NCBI RefSeq assembly: GCF_030253575.1
Contig: NC_080563.1
Coordinates: 36,007,001 to 36,071,000, forward strand
Reading direction: 5' to 3'
Length of the DNA: 64,000 bases
From: Rhododendron vialii
Taxonomy: Eukaryota > Streptophyta > Magnoliopsida > Ericales > Ericaceae
Below are positions 36,005 through 49,602 of this stretch, piece by piece; within the stretch, counting starts at the first letter, position 1, and the number at the start of each line of letters is the position of its first letter. The notes under the pieces were generated by a model that ran no database searches, was not told the origin of the DNA, and saw only the letters and a list, made by a program, of their open reading frames with translations. The position numbers were made by a program, and so were the translations under genes.

Positions 36005-36373
36005 AGCATCTCCAATCCATCTCTATTTCTCTAAAATAGAAGATAGATGTAACACATTGAGGGGAGATTTTGTAATTTATTCCCTTTTTTCTTCACTTTT
36101 TGTACTTTTTTGGAGAATTTTTGAGGGACCCACCGTCTTTTTTAGAGTTTGGTCCTCCAAAAGTAAATTTGGTCCTCTAAAAATGAAGGACCAAAAGCAA
36201 ATTTGGAGTTCAAAATTTCTCCAAAACTCTAAAAAGGACGATAGATTCCTCAAAAATTTACCAAAAAAGTACAAAAAGTGAAGAAAAAAGGAAATAAATT
36301 ATAAAATCTCCTCTCAATGTGTCACATTTATTTTCTATTTTAAAGAAATGGAGATGAATTAGAGATGCTCTGA
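36005..36373. mobile_element. Foldback MITE (family A), about 370 bp
   Basis: An almost perfect hairpin with ends GAGCATCTCCAATCCATCTC and the inverse of 'gagatgaattagagatgctc'. The stem continues through 'tgtaacacattgaggggag', 'cttcactttttgtacttttttgg' and 'ctttttagagtttgg', and the loop is near 36190. TGA occurs on both flanks. A decayed relative is at 370-705. GAGCATCTCCAA ends are common among plant MITEs. Confidence 0.85.
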
Positions 36374-37631
36374 AAGATGCCAATTGCGCGCTAGAGCCCA
36401 TTAGCCTCCACGTGGTACTTGCTCAGTACTGAATTTTTTTTCTCCAACCTGTATTTGTCCCCACCTCTTATTCGTAATTTTCCCAAGTTTTAAGCCTAAC
36501 CTTCAACGGTCAAAGTGTACTAAATTGCTGCCAGCTCATTGCACCCCTCCGAACCCAAAAGTCAAAAATCAGAACAAATTTCCAGTGCAACCGTGTCCCA
36601 CCAAAAAGGCCCGGTGGATGCCAAACAAACAAGTTACAAGAGGGCCCGCTTCTGAGAGGAAAATTATACACTGTTACGTGGTGTCCAGTGTCCACAACAC
36701 ATATTCCATTTACATGGACCTCGCGATTAAGTGCATAGATCCGATATAAAACTTCATTCTTTCTAAAAAAATAAAAAAACAAAAATATTTATCTTTTTTA
36801 AATTTTGTTAAATTCACATATTTTTTGGTTAATCACTCATCACCATAAGTGAGGTTTAAAAAGTATAAAAATTATGACAAAAAGCAAAAAAAAAGAAAGC
36901 TTATTGAAGACATAAAAAAAAACAATTGGTATTTTGTTGTCTTATAGGAATTTTTTTTATTTTGGTCCACATTTTTTAATAATTTTTGATTCCTTTCATC
37001 GATTTCAAAAAATACTAGCAGTAACTACTACTATAAGGAAGAAAAAATACCAAAAAAAATACCAAATCACAAATTTTAATGTACGGTGTTAGACAGCCTC
37101 AGGAGAACCCAATAATTACTCTTTTAAAAGGTTAATGATTTTGTCACTTTTTTATTTGTTAATGCCACTCTCCTTTTTGTTTTTATCAGATGAATTTAAT
37201 AACACACTCTTACAGTTTATGATGCTAGTTTTTTCTCACTTTCAAATGCAATGGTATTTTAGTAAATTCACCATAATAAAAAGAAAAAAAATGATATTAA
37301 CAAATAAGAGAGTGACAAAATTAATTACCTTTTAAAATAGCCCAACTCAACTTTTTCCAGCGCTTCAAAAAAAAAAAAAAAACTTTTCCAGCGGCTCGGT
37401 TCAGTTCAGTTTCAGTGTCAAAAAAAAAAAAAAACTTTCCAACGGTTACACCCGATTCCCACTCCGCCTCTCTCTCCCCTCCTCCAATCCCCCGTCTCCC
37501 TCTCTAAAATCCCCTTCCCCCCCACTCGCTTTCTCATCTCTGTCTCTTCTCTCTCTAAAACTCTCCTCTCCCTCACCGCAAAAAAGGAAAAAAAAAAAAT
37601 CCACAGATCCGATCAGAGAACCGCACTCCGA
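36374..37631. other. Upstream region of the 14-3-3 gene
   Basis: No other gene was seen. 36780-37330 is very AT-rich. From about 37370 the sequence becomes a mix of A runs and pyrimidine-rich leader (37450-37620), probably the 5' UTR and core promoter of the downstream gene. Confidence 0.5.
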
Positions 37632-40616
<2,985 letters not shown>

Positions 40617-42124
40617 TGTGGGGCACTCTTTAACTAGGGTCTCACTTCTCCCATGTTTGTTTTTGTTAGGAGAAGATGATTGTTTCTGATTTTCCTGTCA
40701 TTCTGAAATTTAATCATTCTCGCTTCTAATACGGATGAAACTTGAAGGTACCGATGTTGTTTACTTTGTTTGGTTATGAAGGGTTTATTTTCTCCAAGGA
40801 GATTGTAGCTTTATTTCGGTGGTGTGAACTGTGAAGTATTCCTATACTTGTTTGCTTAATTTTCCATATTTGGTTTTACCTTAGCTTCCGATCTCACGCC
40901 TGACAACCAGTATATCTGTCATACGGATGTGATAGGGATTGTGTATATCTACTAGCGTGACCTTGCTAACTTTTAGTTGGCAGGCTTTTCTTTTCTTTCT
41001 TTTTGGGTAAAAAGGTAGGCTTGTCCTTGACAGAGATTGGTCGTGAAAACAGATTCACGTGGCCGACCTCGGTCTGGTTTGGAAAAATAGGCAGGCTTCT
41101 TCTTGTTCGTTGCCAAGTGGTGATTTTCGCTAAGTTTGAGTGCGCGTGTCTTGCCATAGTCCAGTGTGTCTCGTAGTCACCCGGTGTGGTTAAAGGCGTA
41201 CGTTGTTTCTGGGAAATGTATTTTCATACAGCAGTTGGTTTCTGCCTATGCTGTCATTGCAAGGTTTTCCTTTTTGTGTAACAGGGTCGGCTTTGGGCAT
41301 GCGCTGATGATACGCTTGCCTTGGGCCAAATTATTGGCTCGTTTGGACCTTTGAAGAATTTTGACGTGTCTTTTTCCCGGCCCGCCTTTACAGACTCTCA
41401 TCCCTCCACAATCCAGTCCTAACTTTATTTTTTTCCTTTTTTGGGTTTGTGTTTTTTTAATTTTATTTTTCAATTTTTATTAGATCCGCGCTATATTTGT
41501 TTTATCAATCATCGAGTCATCCTCTAAAGGAATCTGAAAAAATAAAAATATTATGAGCAAAATCATAAAAGTTTACTAACGACCAAAAAAAATACCACAA
41601 AGCTGTTTTTCCCCCCTAACGCGATGAACTTTTTAACATCGATCAACATTTATGTATTTGTTTTATTTCTCTTCTCGATATAAATGATTAATTCTAGAAT
41701 TACGGTTAGAACATAAGCAAAGAGTAATGAAATATTAAAAATAATATCAAAAATATTATACTAGACAACAATATTTTCAGAAGAGTGGAGCCTTATTAGA
41801 TCAATTAGGAAATCAATTAGGGCTAAGCTCAATTGATCAGACTCTTGCATCTCACTAGAAGTTTGAATTTTTCACTTTCGTGTGACTGTGTGAGTGTTAT
41901 TCCTTTAAAGGGATTTGTATTTCTTTCTTTATTTCTTTTCTATGATGTGCTTATTTCTTGTATTGATTAAGTTGTAGAGTTTGGTTATCTAATGAACTCT
42001 CATAATTGATGTAGTGTTTTGAATTTGTGTTTTACAGTTTATATATGATGTAAATGATCGCTTTTATCAATTGAAAAAAAAATAAAAAATTTCAACTAAT
42101 AACCCAATCAAAAGTCCAACTGTT
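40617..42124. other. 14-3-3 3' UTR and intergenic DNA
   Basis: The first 250 bp are the likely 3' UTR. The rest is AT-rich with no gene that I can support; short open frames near 41.1-41.5 kb match nothing. Confidence 0.5.
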
Positions 42125-42306
42125 GGGAACCACTACCTAGTGCAGTGGATTGCCTATCACTCCCTTCCTCTCAGGAGATGGAGGTTCAAGCTCCTCCGTG
42201 GACGGTTTGAGATGAAGGTTATGGATAGTCCCAATACTCATTGTGCTAACCTAACAAATCTCGCTAACTCTCTCGCTAACTATACCGTTTTGGTCCCAAA
42301 AAAAAA
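42125..42306 (+). mobile_element. SINE-like element upstream of COX6B
   Basis: A tRNA-like head around 'ctagtgcagtggattgcc' is followed by a B-box-like GGTTCAAGCTCC and a terminal A-run at about 42299-42308. It ends about 175 bp upstream of the COX6B start codon, so it may sit within the promoter. Confidence 0.5.
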
Positions 42307-42395
42307 AGACGGGGGAAAATGACGGAGTCCAAACTTTGATTAGCCTTTGACTCTTGCCGCTCACCACTGCAGTGGGGGTCGCCGTAAAACCTAAC

Positions 42396-42434
<39 letters not shown>

Positions 42435-42482
42435 CTGTTGTTGGCCGCCTCTCCCAGCTTAAATCTTTCTCTCCTGTCATTC

Positions 42483-45184
42483 ATGGCGGAAGCCGATTCC
42501 GCAAAAACCTTAACCTTATCCGAGGTACTATACCTACATTTTTCTGTATTAATATACTCCTTCTGTACTCACTTACCAATTGGAATTTATTTATTTATGA
42601 TAAATAAAAAAGGAATTCGTTTCCGTATCTGTTCTTGTCGTATTTATTTTTATGCCCGTAGTTCATTGTTTGTAATTGTGAGTATTTCCTGCTTGTTTGA
42701 GTGCATTTCAAATTACTTCGAAATTGAGGATCAAACTTGGCTCTTCCTTTTGATCGGCTTTTACTTGAATGGATTGGGCTGCTGTAGATACGTTGATTAA
42801 TTTGAACCCGAAGAAGGCACTTAGATTTCTGGAATTTTGACAAGACATTTAACAGCCTAAAAGTTGTACATTAGGTGTTAAAACCTAATAAAAGATGTAG
42901 GAGTATTGAGATTTTAGACAATACAGAACACTTTATACACCTACAAGGAATGAGAGACATTTGAGTAATATTTGATTCAGTTTATAAGAATGCAATGTCA
43001 ATGATAGCTTTTGGTAATTTGAGGGTGTCAATTCCATTAGAGGTTGCACACAGGCCTGGTATTAGTTTATATTTGAGTTTTACACTACCTTATTCTCCTA
43101 AAAAATTCTCTCTCTGGACAGTTAGCAGCATCTCAAATAAGATACCCTCCTAATTGTGGTGGTTCGGTAAAGAAATCGAGCCAATTTGTACCGTGAAAAT
43201 TTTGTGATCATGGGGGCCAATATTTATATAGCCCTAGCTCACTCTCAAATAGCTCCACATTCTGGACGTAAACCCATTGCATTTTTAGGAGTGTTAAGTA
43301 TTAAAACGTTAAAAGTGATTCAGGTTCCTAGGAGGAATCTATAAAGGCAAGTTAACTAGTTACAGCTATGGTTGCTCCCCGTGGTTTAATTTCTGGGATC
43401 TCCCACCGTCTATGGAAGTATATGGGGTCTATCGCATTGAGATTCTGCGGAAGGTGGCTTGAATTTGGAGGTTTGTATGCTAATGGTTGAGGGGAATTTT
43501 TGTCTTTGAGGCTTGCTCATGTATTTATAGAACTGTTTTTGACAACAGACTAGGTTGTTGATCTTTTTTTCCTATATTTCTTTCTCCTATCTTGCTTTTC
43601 TATATATTCCTTGTCCTTTGAGTGTCCAGCGTATCTGGACCTTGTTTAGTTATTCAAAGTGTTACCGCTCCACTTAAATTTTGGGGAAATATGTTTCGCA
43701 ATCATGTCATATACTCCCAATTCTTTTTAATCTATCTCCTGTTTGATTAGCTCTATCTTGTGTAGGCTAACAAATGCTGTTGGGCCCCTCCCTCTGATTA
43801 ATCCGTTGGTTTAGGCAGTCCCTTTGCTTTTATTGCAAATAGCTTCTGTCTAGGTTTCTGCTTAGTTCTTATTTACATTCTTGCACGGAAAACTGCACAT
43901 TCATTAAGACTGCTCGCGCCTCCTGTATTATCTGAATTTTGCTGCTCAAATAAATACTGCCTAGTGGCTCTCGTCAATTATGTTAGGTTGTTAGAACCCA
44001 GTCCTGTGGTCTAAGATGGTGCTGATACCGACTGGCAGCTGTGGTTAGCTGACGCTAACGAGATATTTACGTTAACGAGGTCTCTTTGTCTTGGTCTAAG
44101 TTCAATCGTGTGCATGTATTGAACTTTATCTTGTACCTACCCATATACAGTGTGATAATATGAGATGACCCTGTGCCTCTCAGCACGCGCTCTTACATCT
44201 TTTCCTGTACGTTATCAGTAGTGGTTGCTCGCGGTAAAACCTTGTCTTTTGATGTTCTGAATTGCAGGAGTATATGTTGAAGGAGAAAGAAGAGAAGCTG
44301 GATATGGTTACAAAGCCTGCAGAAAAATCTGAGATGAAGAACACTGACAGTGCCACCGCTGAAGAAGTTTCCAGTTCAATAACTGATGAAACCCCTGTTG
44401 TTAGCAGTAGTAACGATGTTGACTCTGCCGCTGCTGATGAAAGCAGTGCAGAATCTAGTGCTGCAGCTGAAGAAAGCAATGAAACCACTCCTAGTGCAGG
44501 GGAGAGTGACAGTGAAGCCACAGAGGCTGCTGCTGACAATAGCAGTGGAAATGCTGAACAAGAAGACTTTAGGGATCAAGAAGGTGAAGACACACCGGAG
44601 ATTAAGGTAAGCTTGATTGAATCATAATCTTGACTCTTATCCCCTCAGTGTATTCAGTGACGGTTGCATGGATGTCTTTCATTGCTGGAAACTTTTATTA
44701 TTTTGAATATCATGAACAAGATGTACCATAAGACAACGGGTAGAATCAATGCCTTTTACAGAAGCAACTGAGAAAGGAAGGAGCCGGGTAGAACTATGGC
44801 GTACATGAATTTTTGGGTTGAGTAGTAAATAGTTTCTTGGTCTTCTGTTGGGTTGCAGTATTTGTAGTACTGAAAGTCAAGGTATCTTTTTTCTCTGAGC
44901 TTATATAAAAGACCCACTACGTACGAGTATTCTTTATTTTTATGATGGTCAAAGTGTGGGAAACGTTGCTACATAATCTCTTTATTCCCATTTCAAGTTG
45001 TCCTCCAAGTGACCTCCCTCTCCTATATGTGGAGCACTATTTTCTTCTCCAGTTCGCCTTATGTTTCTCTGTTCCTTGTGTATTTTGTTGTTATCCACCA
45101 GCTTGAGACAGCACCAGCAGATTTCCGTTTCCCAACTACAAATCAATCTAGGCATTGCTTTACCCGATACATCGAGTATCATCG
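42483..45184 (+). CDS. COX6B: Cytochrome c oxidase subunit 6b-1-like, first three exons only
   Basis: A nuclear gene for a small subunit of mitochondrial complex IV, on the intermembrane-space side. Exons are 42483-42524 (MAEADSAKTLTLSE), 44268-44606 (an acidic Ser/Glu/Ala-rich region of 113 aa) and 45102-45184 (LETAPADFRFPTTNQSRHCF to YIEYH). All borders are GT-AG. The long acidic N-terminal extension is typical of the plant COX6b-1 isoform. Exon 3 ends just after the first Cys of the twin CX9C/CX10C fold that holds the protein in its disulfide hairpin, so the other cysteines must lie downstream. No matching exon occurs between 45185 and 64000: that space holds an antisense FAR1-like fragment and a retrotransposon. 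Either intron 3 exceeds 18 kb or the gene is truncated. A (CT)n run at about 42398-42430 lies in the leader. Confidence 0.9.
42525..44267. other. COX6B intron 1
   Basis: A 1.74-kb intron without recognisable genes. T-rich with short unrelated frames. Confidence 0.6.
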
Positions 45185-45201
45185 GTGAGTCAATCGAAAT
45201 C

Positions 45202-46348
45202 CTATATACCTGAAAGTTTGTGTTTCTGAACTTGGGCACTTTCATCACTTAAGAATCCACACCCAAAAAGAGTAGTCTGCCCGTGGTGATTAACCCCTAA
45301 TATAGGTGCAAAGATCATGGCATATCGGTTTGTGTTGTATGTTGTATCAAACACCACAACGTCTCCAAAATATTGGTACGATTTTCTAGAGGTGGCATCC
45401 GCCCAAAAACAATGAGTCATCCTCCCCTCATCATCTTTCTCCATTGTATACACAAAACCTGCATTCTTTTGTTGTTCAATTTGAAAATGCTCGTACAACA
45501 TATTGGCGTCTTGTCCGGCTAACATTTTCCTCATGTCCCTTTTAAAATTATCAAGATCTTCTTGTAAAAAGCCAACATTTTGTAGACCTCCGGATTGTAA
45601 CTCAAAAATACTCATTTGTTGGCAGGTTCGCACATTTGCAGCTGATAGTTGTTCTACTAAAGCCTTTTTTGCAGCTGACACTTTACGATGAGATCGAAAT
45701 AAATGTACCCTCTTTGGAGACGCAAGAGGGTGGTTATGACCCTCGACAAATTGGGAGACAACAAATTTTCCACTTGATTGGTTTTTCACAACAGACAATT
45801 TCGCCCCACAATTCTCTCTACTATCCCCCCGACGCCGTGTAACGGGTTGACTAGTTTTGTGGACCCTCTTCACCCCTTCTTTGCAACAAACGTACTCCTT
45901 TCTAATGACTTCATAATCCCTATTCCTCTTGCTAGAACTCGCTCGCGTACCAAATCCACCTTCTTTACCATAATGGTTGTAAAATTTCCAAACATCATCT
46001 AAATTGTCAAACTCTTGGTTGATTTTTGGTATTATGTCATTCTTAACTTGAGGAGTGTGAAGTATTTGAGAAGAATTAGCAGATGATTCACACGGGATCG
46101 ATGCTAACGGTGAGAATACATTTATATCATCCAAACACTGCATTCTAGACCCCAAAAGAGAAAACAATTAAAAATCAAAAATTTCACATACAGTTAAAAA
46201 AAAAAGTCAGCATTAAAAAAAAATCAGCATTTTTTTTGCAAATCCTAATTTCTGACCGTAATTTGTGAGAGAGAGAAAGAGAGAGAGACCTTGGTTGTTG
46301 CTCGGTCAGTGGTGGAATATTGTCGGCTTCTTCTCGTACATCATCCAT
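45202..46348 (-). pseudogene. FAR1/FHY3-related gene, 5' part only
   Basis: FAR1-family proteins are transcription regulators domesticated from Mutator-like transposases. Exon 1 is 46290-46348 (MDDVREEADNIPPLTEQQP plus two bases) and exon 2 starts at 46144, with a proper GT-AG intron between. Exon 2 gives the FAR1 DNA-binding region (FDNLDDVWKFYNHYGKEGGF, CCKEGV, ENCGAKL, VEGHNHPL, a WRKY-GCM1-type zinc finger). It then gives the start of the MULE transposase domain (GRMTHCFWADATSR, VVVFDTTYNTNRYAM, NHHGQTTLFGCGFLSDES). Similarity stops there and the frame ends 13 codons later. The rest of the transposase domain and the SWIM zinc finger are absent. It lies antisense in COX6B intron 3, ending about 60 bp from the exon 3 donor. 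It is probably a truncated gene fragment; a hidden splice onward is possible but not seen. Confidence 0.8.
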
Positions 46349-46599
46349 GTACACTGGAATTTCCTCAATTTGTTACATAAATCAAAAAATTTACACAAAT
46401 CCAAAGCCTAACCCTAACATGAACGAGAGAGAGCCCCATTGTCACAAACCCTAACCCAATGTCAGACATTAGGGTTAGGGTTCTCAGAAAATCAAAACAA
46501 ATGGACCCAAAATGTTTTTACAGAAAAAAAAGCCCTAATTTCGGATGTACGAGTCAGAGAGAGAACAAGCCAAAGAGAGGGAGAGGGAGAGAAAGAGAG
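46349..46599 (-). promoter_or_regulatory. Upstream DNA of the FAR1-like fragment with telo-box hairpin
   Basis: This contains AAACCCTAACCCAATGTC followed by its imperfect inverse (about 46445-46492), built from plant telo-box motifs (AAACCCTAA), plus a GA-rich stretch at 46550-46599. It looks like the former promoter and leader of the FAR1-like gene. The retrotransposon LTR appears to start right after it. Confidence 0.45.
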
Positions 46600-48591
46600 T
46601 GTGGGCACGCGCCCCGAAAATCGCTCGATCTTGGGTTTAAAGAAAATCGGTGTGCGGCCCTCTTCGAAAAAGCGCGGCGAAACGCCTCGATTCAGAGTCG
46701 CCACTCGGGTTTTAGCGGTGGAAACACCCAAGGAACCGAACTCGAAAACGTTTGCCACGTTTGTTTGGATTTGAAAAAGGCGTAGACCAGTCCGTCGTCA
46801 CCTTCGATATCTGAGGTTCGGGAGCCAGGTCACGAGAGGGTTATGGCACCCCCACTCGCCCAATCCGGAGATCGGTCTCTACTCGGGCATTTTGTAAAAA
46901 CATTTGCATTTTTCTCTCATTTTATCATTTTTTTGACCAGTTAGGGCGGGGGAACAATTAATGGGGATGAAAGCGGTAACAGATTTCAGTTTGTATGACA
47001 AAATGTTTATGGATGATTTGATTGCAATGCTAAGTATAGATTGAGAACAAGCACTGAACAACCCGAGCAAACTGCAGTATGCTTGTCGCAAAGTGACGTG
47101 AGCAGATTCTGTCAGCATGCACTGGTCGAGCCACTACATGGAGATCAGATCTGCGCACGCCACCTATAAACTGGCGTACTCCACTTGTTTGATTCCTCAG
47201 TCCTTGTTTGCAACCCTCTGGGCTCTGGAAAAGGACCAGCGCACACCCAGGGCAAACCACGCAGTTTAATATAGCAGAATATACATAACCATAGGCAGAA
47301 TAAATGGCTTTTGGCCATGAAAGAAAGCAGAACACCCCAAAACAGTGTGGGGACGGAAAACAAGCCTAGATTAAACTTAGATGCAAGGGCCAGCCACTGA
47401 ACCCTGAGGCACACTGTCGTACGCCAGTTCATGAACGCCGTACGCCACTTTGCCTTTGATTTCTGTGTTTGGCTTTGCATCCTCTGGGCTCTGGAACATG
47501 ACCAGAAGGATCCCAGGGGCCTTTATATTGACATAAATGAACAAGTATGGGACGCTTCCACTAAACAGTTCTAAATACAAAAAGCAGTAAGCTGATTATT
47601 AGGATGCAAAGGTGATTGACAGGAATGAAACTAAGTAAAAGGGACGATCCATGATCCCCACGCCAGTATTGCACGTGCTACCATAACTGGCGTACGACAC
47701 ATAATGACTGGCGTGCGCCATGTGTCACTTCAAACGACTACTGTATTTTATCAGTTTAAGGCCAGGACTAGTATTATCTACTAGCCTGGGCCTTATTGAC
47801 CCCCCTCAGGAGTTGAAAACAGAAAAGAACTCAAAGGTGGTATACTTCTTCTTATGGAGGTTTGAAGGTGGCTTTGGACTTTGGAGGTTGAAGATGAAGG
47901 CTGAGATGATGACTGAATGGTGGTGGGGTGTATGGAAGTGGGTTGCTCTCCTTGCTCTTTCAATGGAGGAAGAGAGATGGAGAACTTAAAGGAATGAGAG
48001 AGAGAGAGAATACCCTTCTTAAATGTGGCTAACCCCTTGCAAATGAATGCAAGGGGGGCATTTATAGAGGAGGGAGACTGAGATTAGTTAAGGCCAAAGG
48101 GCTGTTTGGCTGGTGGGAAGAGGAGGAGAGCCTTCCATGCATTAAATGCATGGGACTAGGCTTGATGGGGGATGTAGGAGAGAGAGGGAACGCCCCCGCC
48201 GAAAGCAATCATCAGGGATACTGTGGCCGACGTCAGGGTGGCACAAAAGTCCCGCCCAAGTGGCTGAATAAAGTTGATTTGACTAGGTTTTACTGGCGTG
48301 CGCCACTTATTAACTGGCGTGCGCCAGTGAATGCTGGGCCGATGGTCGATGACTGACACGTGGCAGATTACTGGCGTACGCCTCCAAGGCACTGGCGTAT
48401 GCCCGTTGGGTTTTGCTGGGGCCGTTTGGCTCTGGTTTGAAGGGCTTGAAAATGGGTTTAAAAGGGGTTTGGGACGCTCAAGGCTTTAAACACACCTTTG
48501 TCCTCGATCTGTTTTCGACTATAATCATCATTGGGGAAGCAAAAGATCAACAAATAATGTTATCTGGACAGTCCAGAATGGGGTGTCTACA
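46600..48591 (-). repeat. 3' LTR of the Tat-type element
   Basis: The right edge is firm: on the minus strand AAAGGGGGGCTTC (polypurine tract) is followed by TGTAGACACCCC, a usual LTR start. The left edge is inferred: TGTGGGCACGCGCCCC at 46600 resembles the LTR start read on the other strand, so the LTR would end CA there, length 1992 bp. The five bases GAGAG at 46595-46599 would be the target duplication. The LTR holds several GGCGTACGCC-type palindromes and a diverged internal duplication. Its plus strand has 'gagtcgccactcgggtttt' and 'gggttatggcacccccac', which I recall from other plant Gypsy LTRs. Confidence 0.65.
48061..48066 (-). promoter_or_regulatory. TATA box of the LTR promoter
   Basis: The minus strand reads CTCTATAAATG about 525 bp into the LTR. 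It is the best TATA match of the LTR and would place U3 at roughly 48591-48035, with a long R-U5 of about 1.4 kb. Confidence 0.4.
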
Positions 48592-48604
48592 GAAGCCCCC
48601 CTTT
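48592..48604 (-). other. Polypurine tract (plus-strand primer site)
   Basis: AAAGGGGGGCTTC on the minus strand lies immediately before the LTR start TGTAGACACC. In LTR retrotransposons the RNase-H-resistant polypurine tract at this place primes plus-strand DNA synthesis. Confidence 0.75.
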
Positions 48605-48720
48605 GACGGCACTTGAAGCACCATTGACTGGAGACAAGTAACGTCAAAGGTTTTCTAGACACCCTCTTCAAGGCTATCCAGAATGCGTGAAATTTTGAAG
48701 AACCTGTAGATTTTGAGATT

Positions 48721-49265
48721 GGACGGATAGATCGTCGTTGATTTGAAATTGGACGGATAGATCGTCGTTGAATTGAATTTGGACGGATAGATCGTCGTTG
48801 ATTTGAAGTTGGACGGATAGATCGTCGTTGATTTGAATTTGGACGGATAGATCGTCGTTGATTTGAAATTGGACGAGTGGATCGTCGTTGAATTGAAATT
48901 GGACGGATAGATCGTCGTTGATTTGAATTTGGACGGATAGATCGTCGTTGAATTGAAATTGGACGAATAGATCGTCGTTGATTTGAGTTTGGACGGATAG
49001 ATCGTCGTTGAATTGAAATTGGACGGATAGATCGTCGTTGATTTGAATTTGGACGGATAGATCGTCGTTGAATTGAAATTGGACGGATAGATCGTCGTTG
49101 ATTTGAATTTGGACGGATAGATCGTCGTTGATTAGAAATTGGACGAGTGGATCGTCGTTGATTTGAAATTGGACGGATAGATCGTCGTTGATTTGAATTT
49201 GGACGGATAGATCGTCGTTGATTTGAATTTGGACGAGTGGATCGTCGTTGATTTGAATTTGGACG
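48721..49265. repeat. 30-bp satellite array, about 18 units
   Basis: The unit 'ggacggatagatcgtcgttg' plus a 10-bp variable end (atttgaattt, aattgaaatt or atttgaaatt) repeats without length change. The two main ends alternate over much of the array, giving a 60-bp dimer. Some units carry 'ggacgagtgg' or 'ggacgaatag'. Because 30 is a multiple of 3, the minus strand stays open (48674-49345) and would encode repeated decapeptides like NDDLSVQIQI. The array lies between the antisense genes and the polypurine tract. Confidence 0.95.
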
Positions 49266-49602
49266 AGTCTCTGCTTGGGGCTGGGCCCAAAACTTCTCAG
49301 AATAGTCGGGCTTTTACTTGGAGAATAAATTTTGGCATGGGCCATGAATTGGGCCTGAGGCCCACAAAATACTGGCGTACGGCACCACAGAACTGGCGTA
49401 CGCCATAATCCACGGGGATCCGAGCCCAGATCCGAGCCCAGACCCGGCCCAAACGTCCCATACGTCGTCTAAACTTCCGAACCAGTGTTGAAACCGCCAT
49501 TTCTTCGGTTTTGAAACTCCAGACTCTCGAAATCTCTCAAAAATCTTCAATCTCCTACTCAATCTCTCCTCTTCTCCATTACTCGCTCGGAACGGTGCAA
49601 CC

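Noticed and set aside
46439-46785. Plus-strand frames of 108-111 aa near the LTR edge
   Set aside because: They cross the inferred border between the FAR1-like leader and the LTR, are rich in simple GA repeats, and match nothing.
48674-49345. 223-aa decapeptide repeat protein as a real gene
   Set aside because: It is open only because the satellite unit is 30 bp; no promoter or homolog was seen, so it is kept as a finding and not as a CDS.
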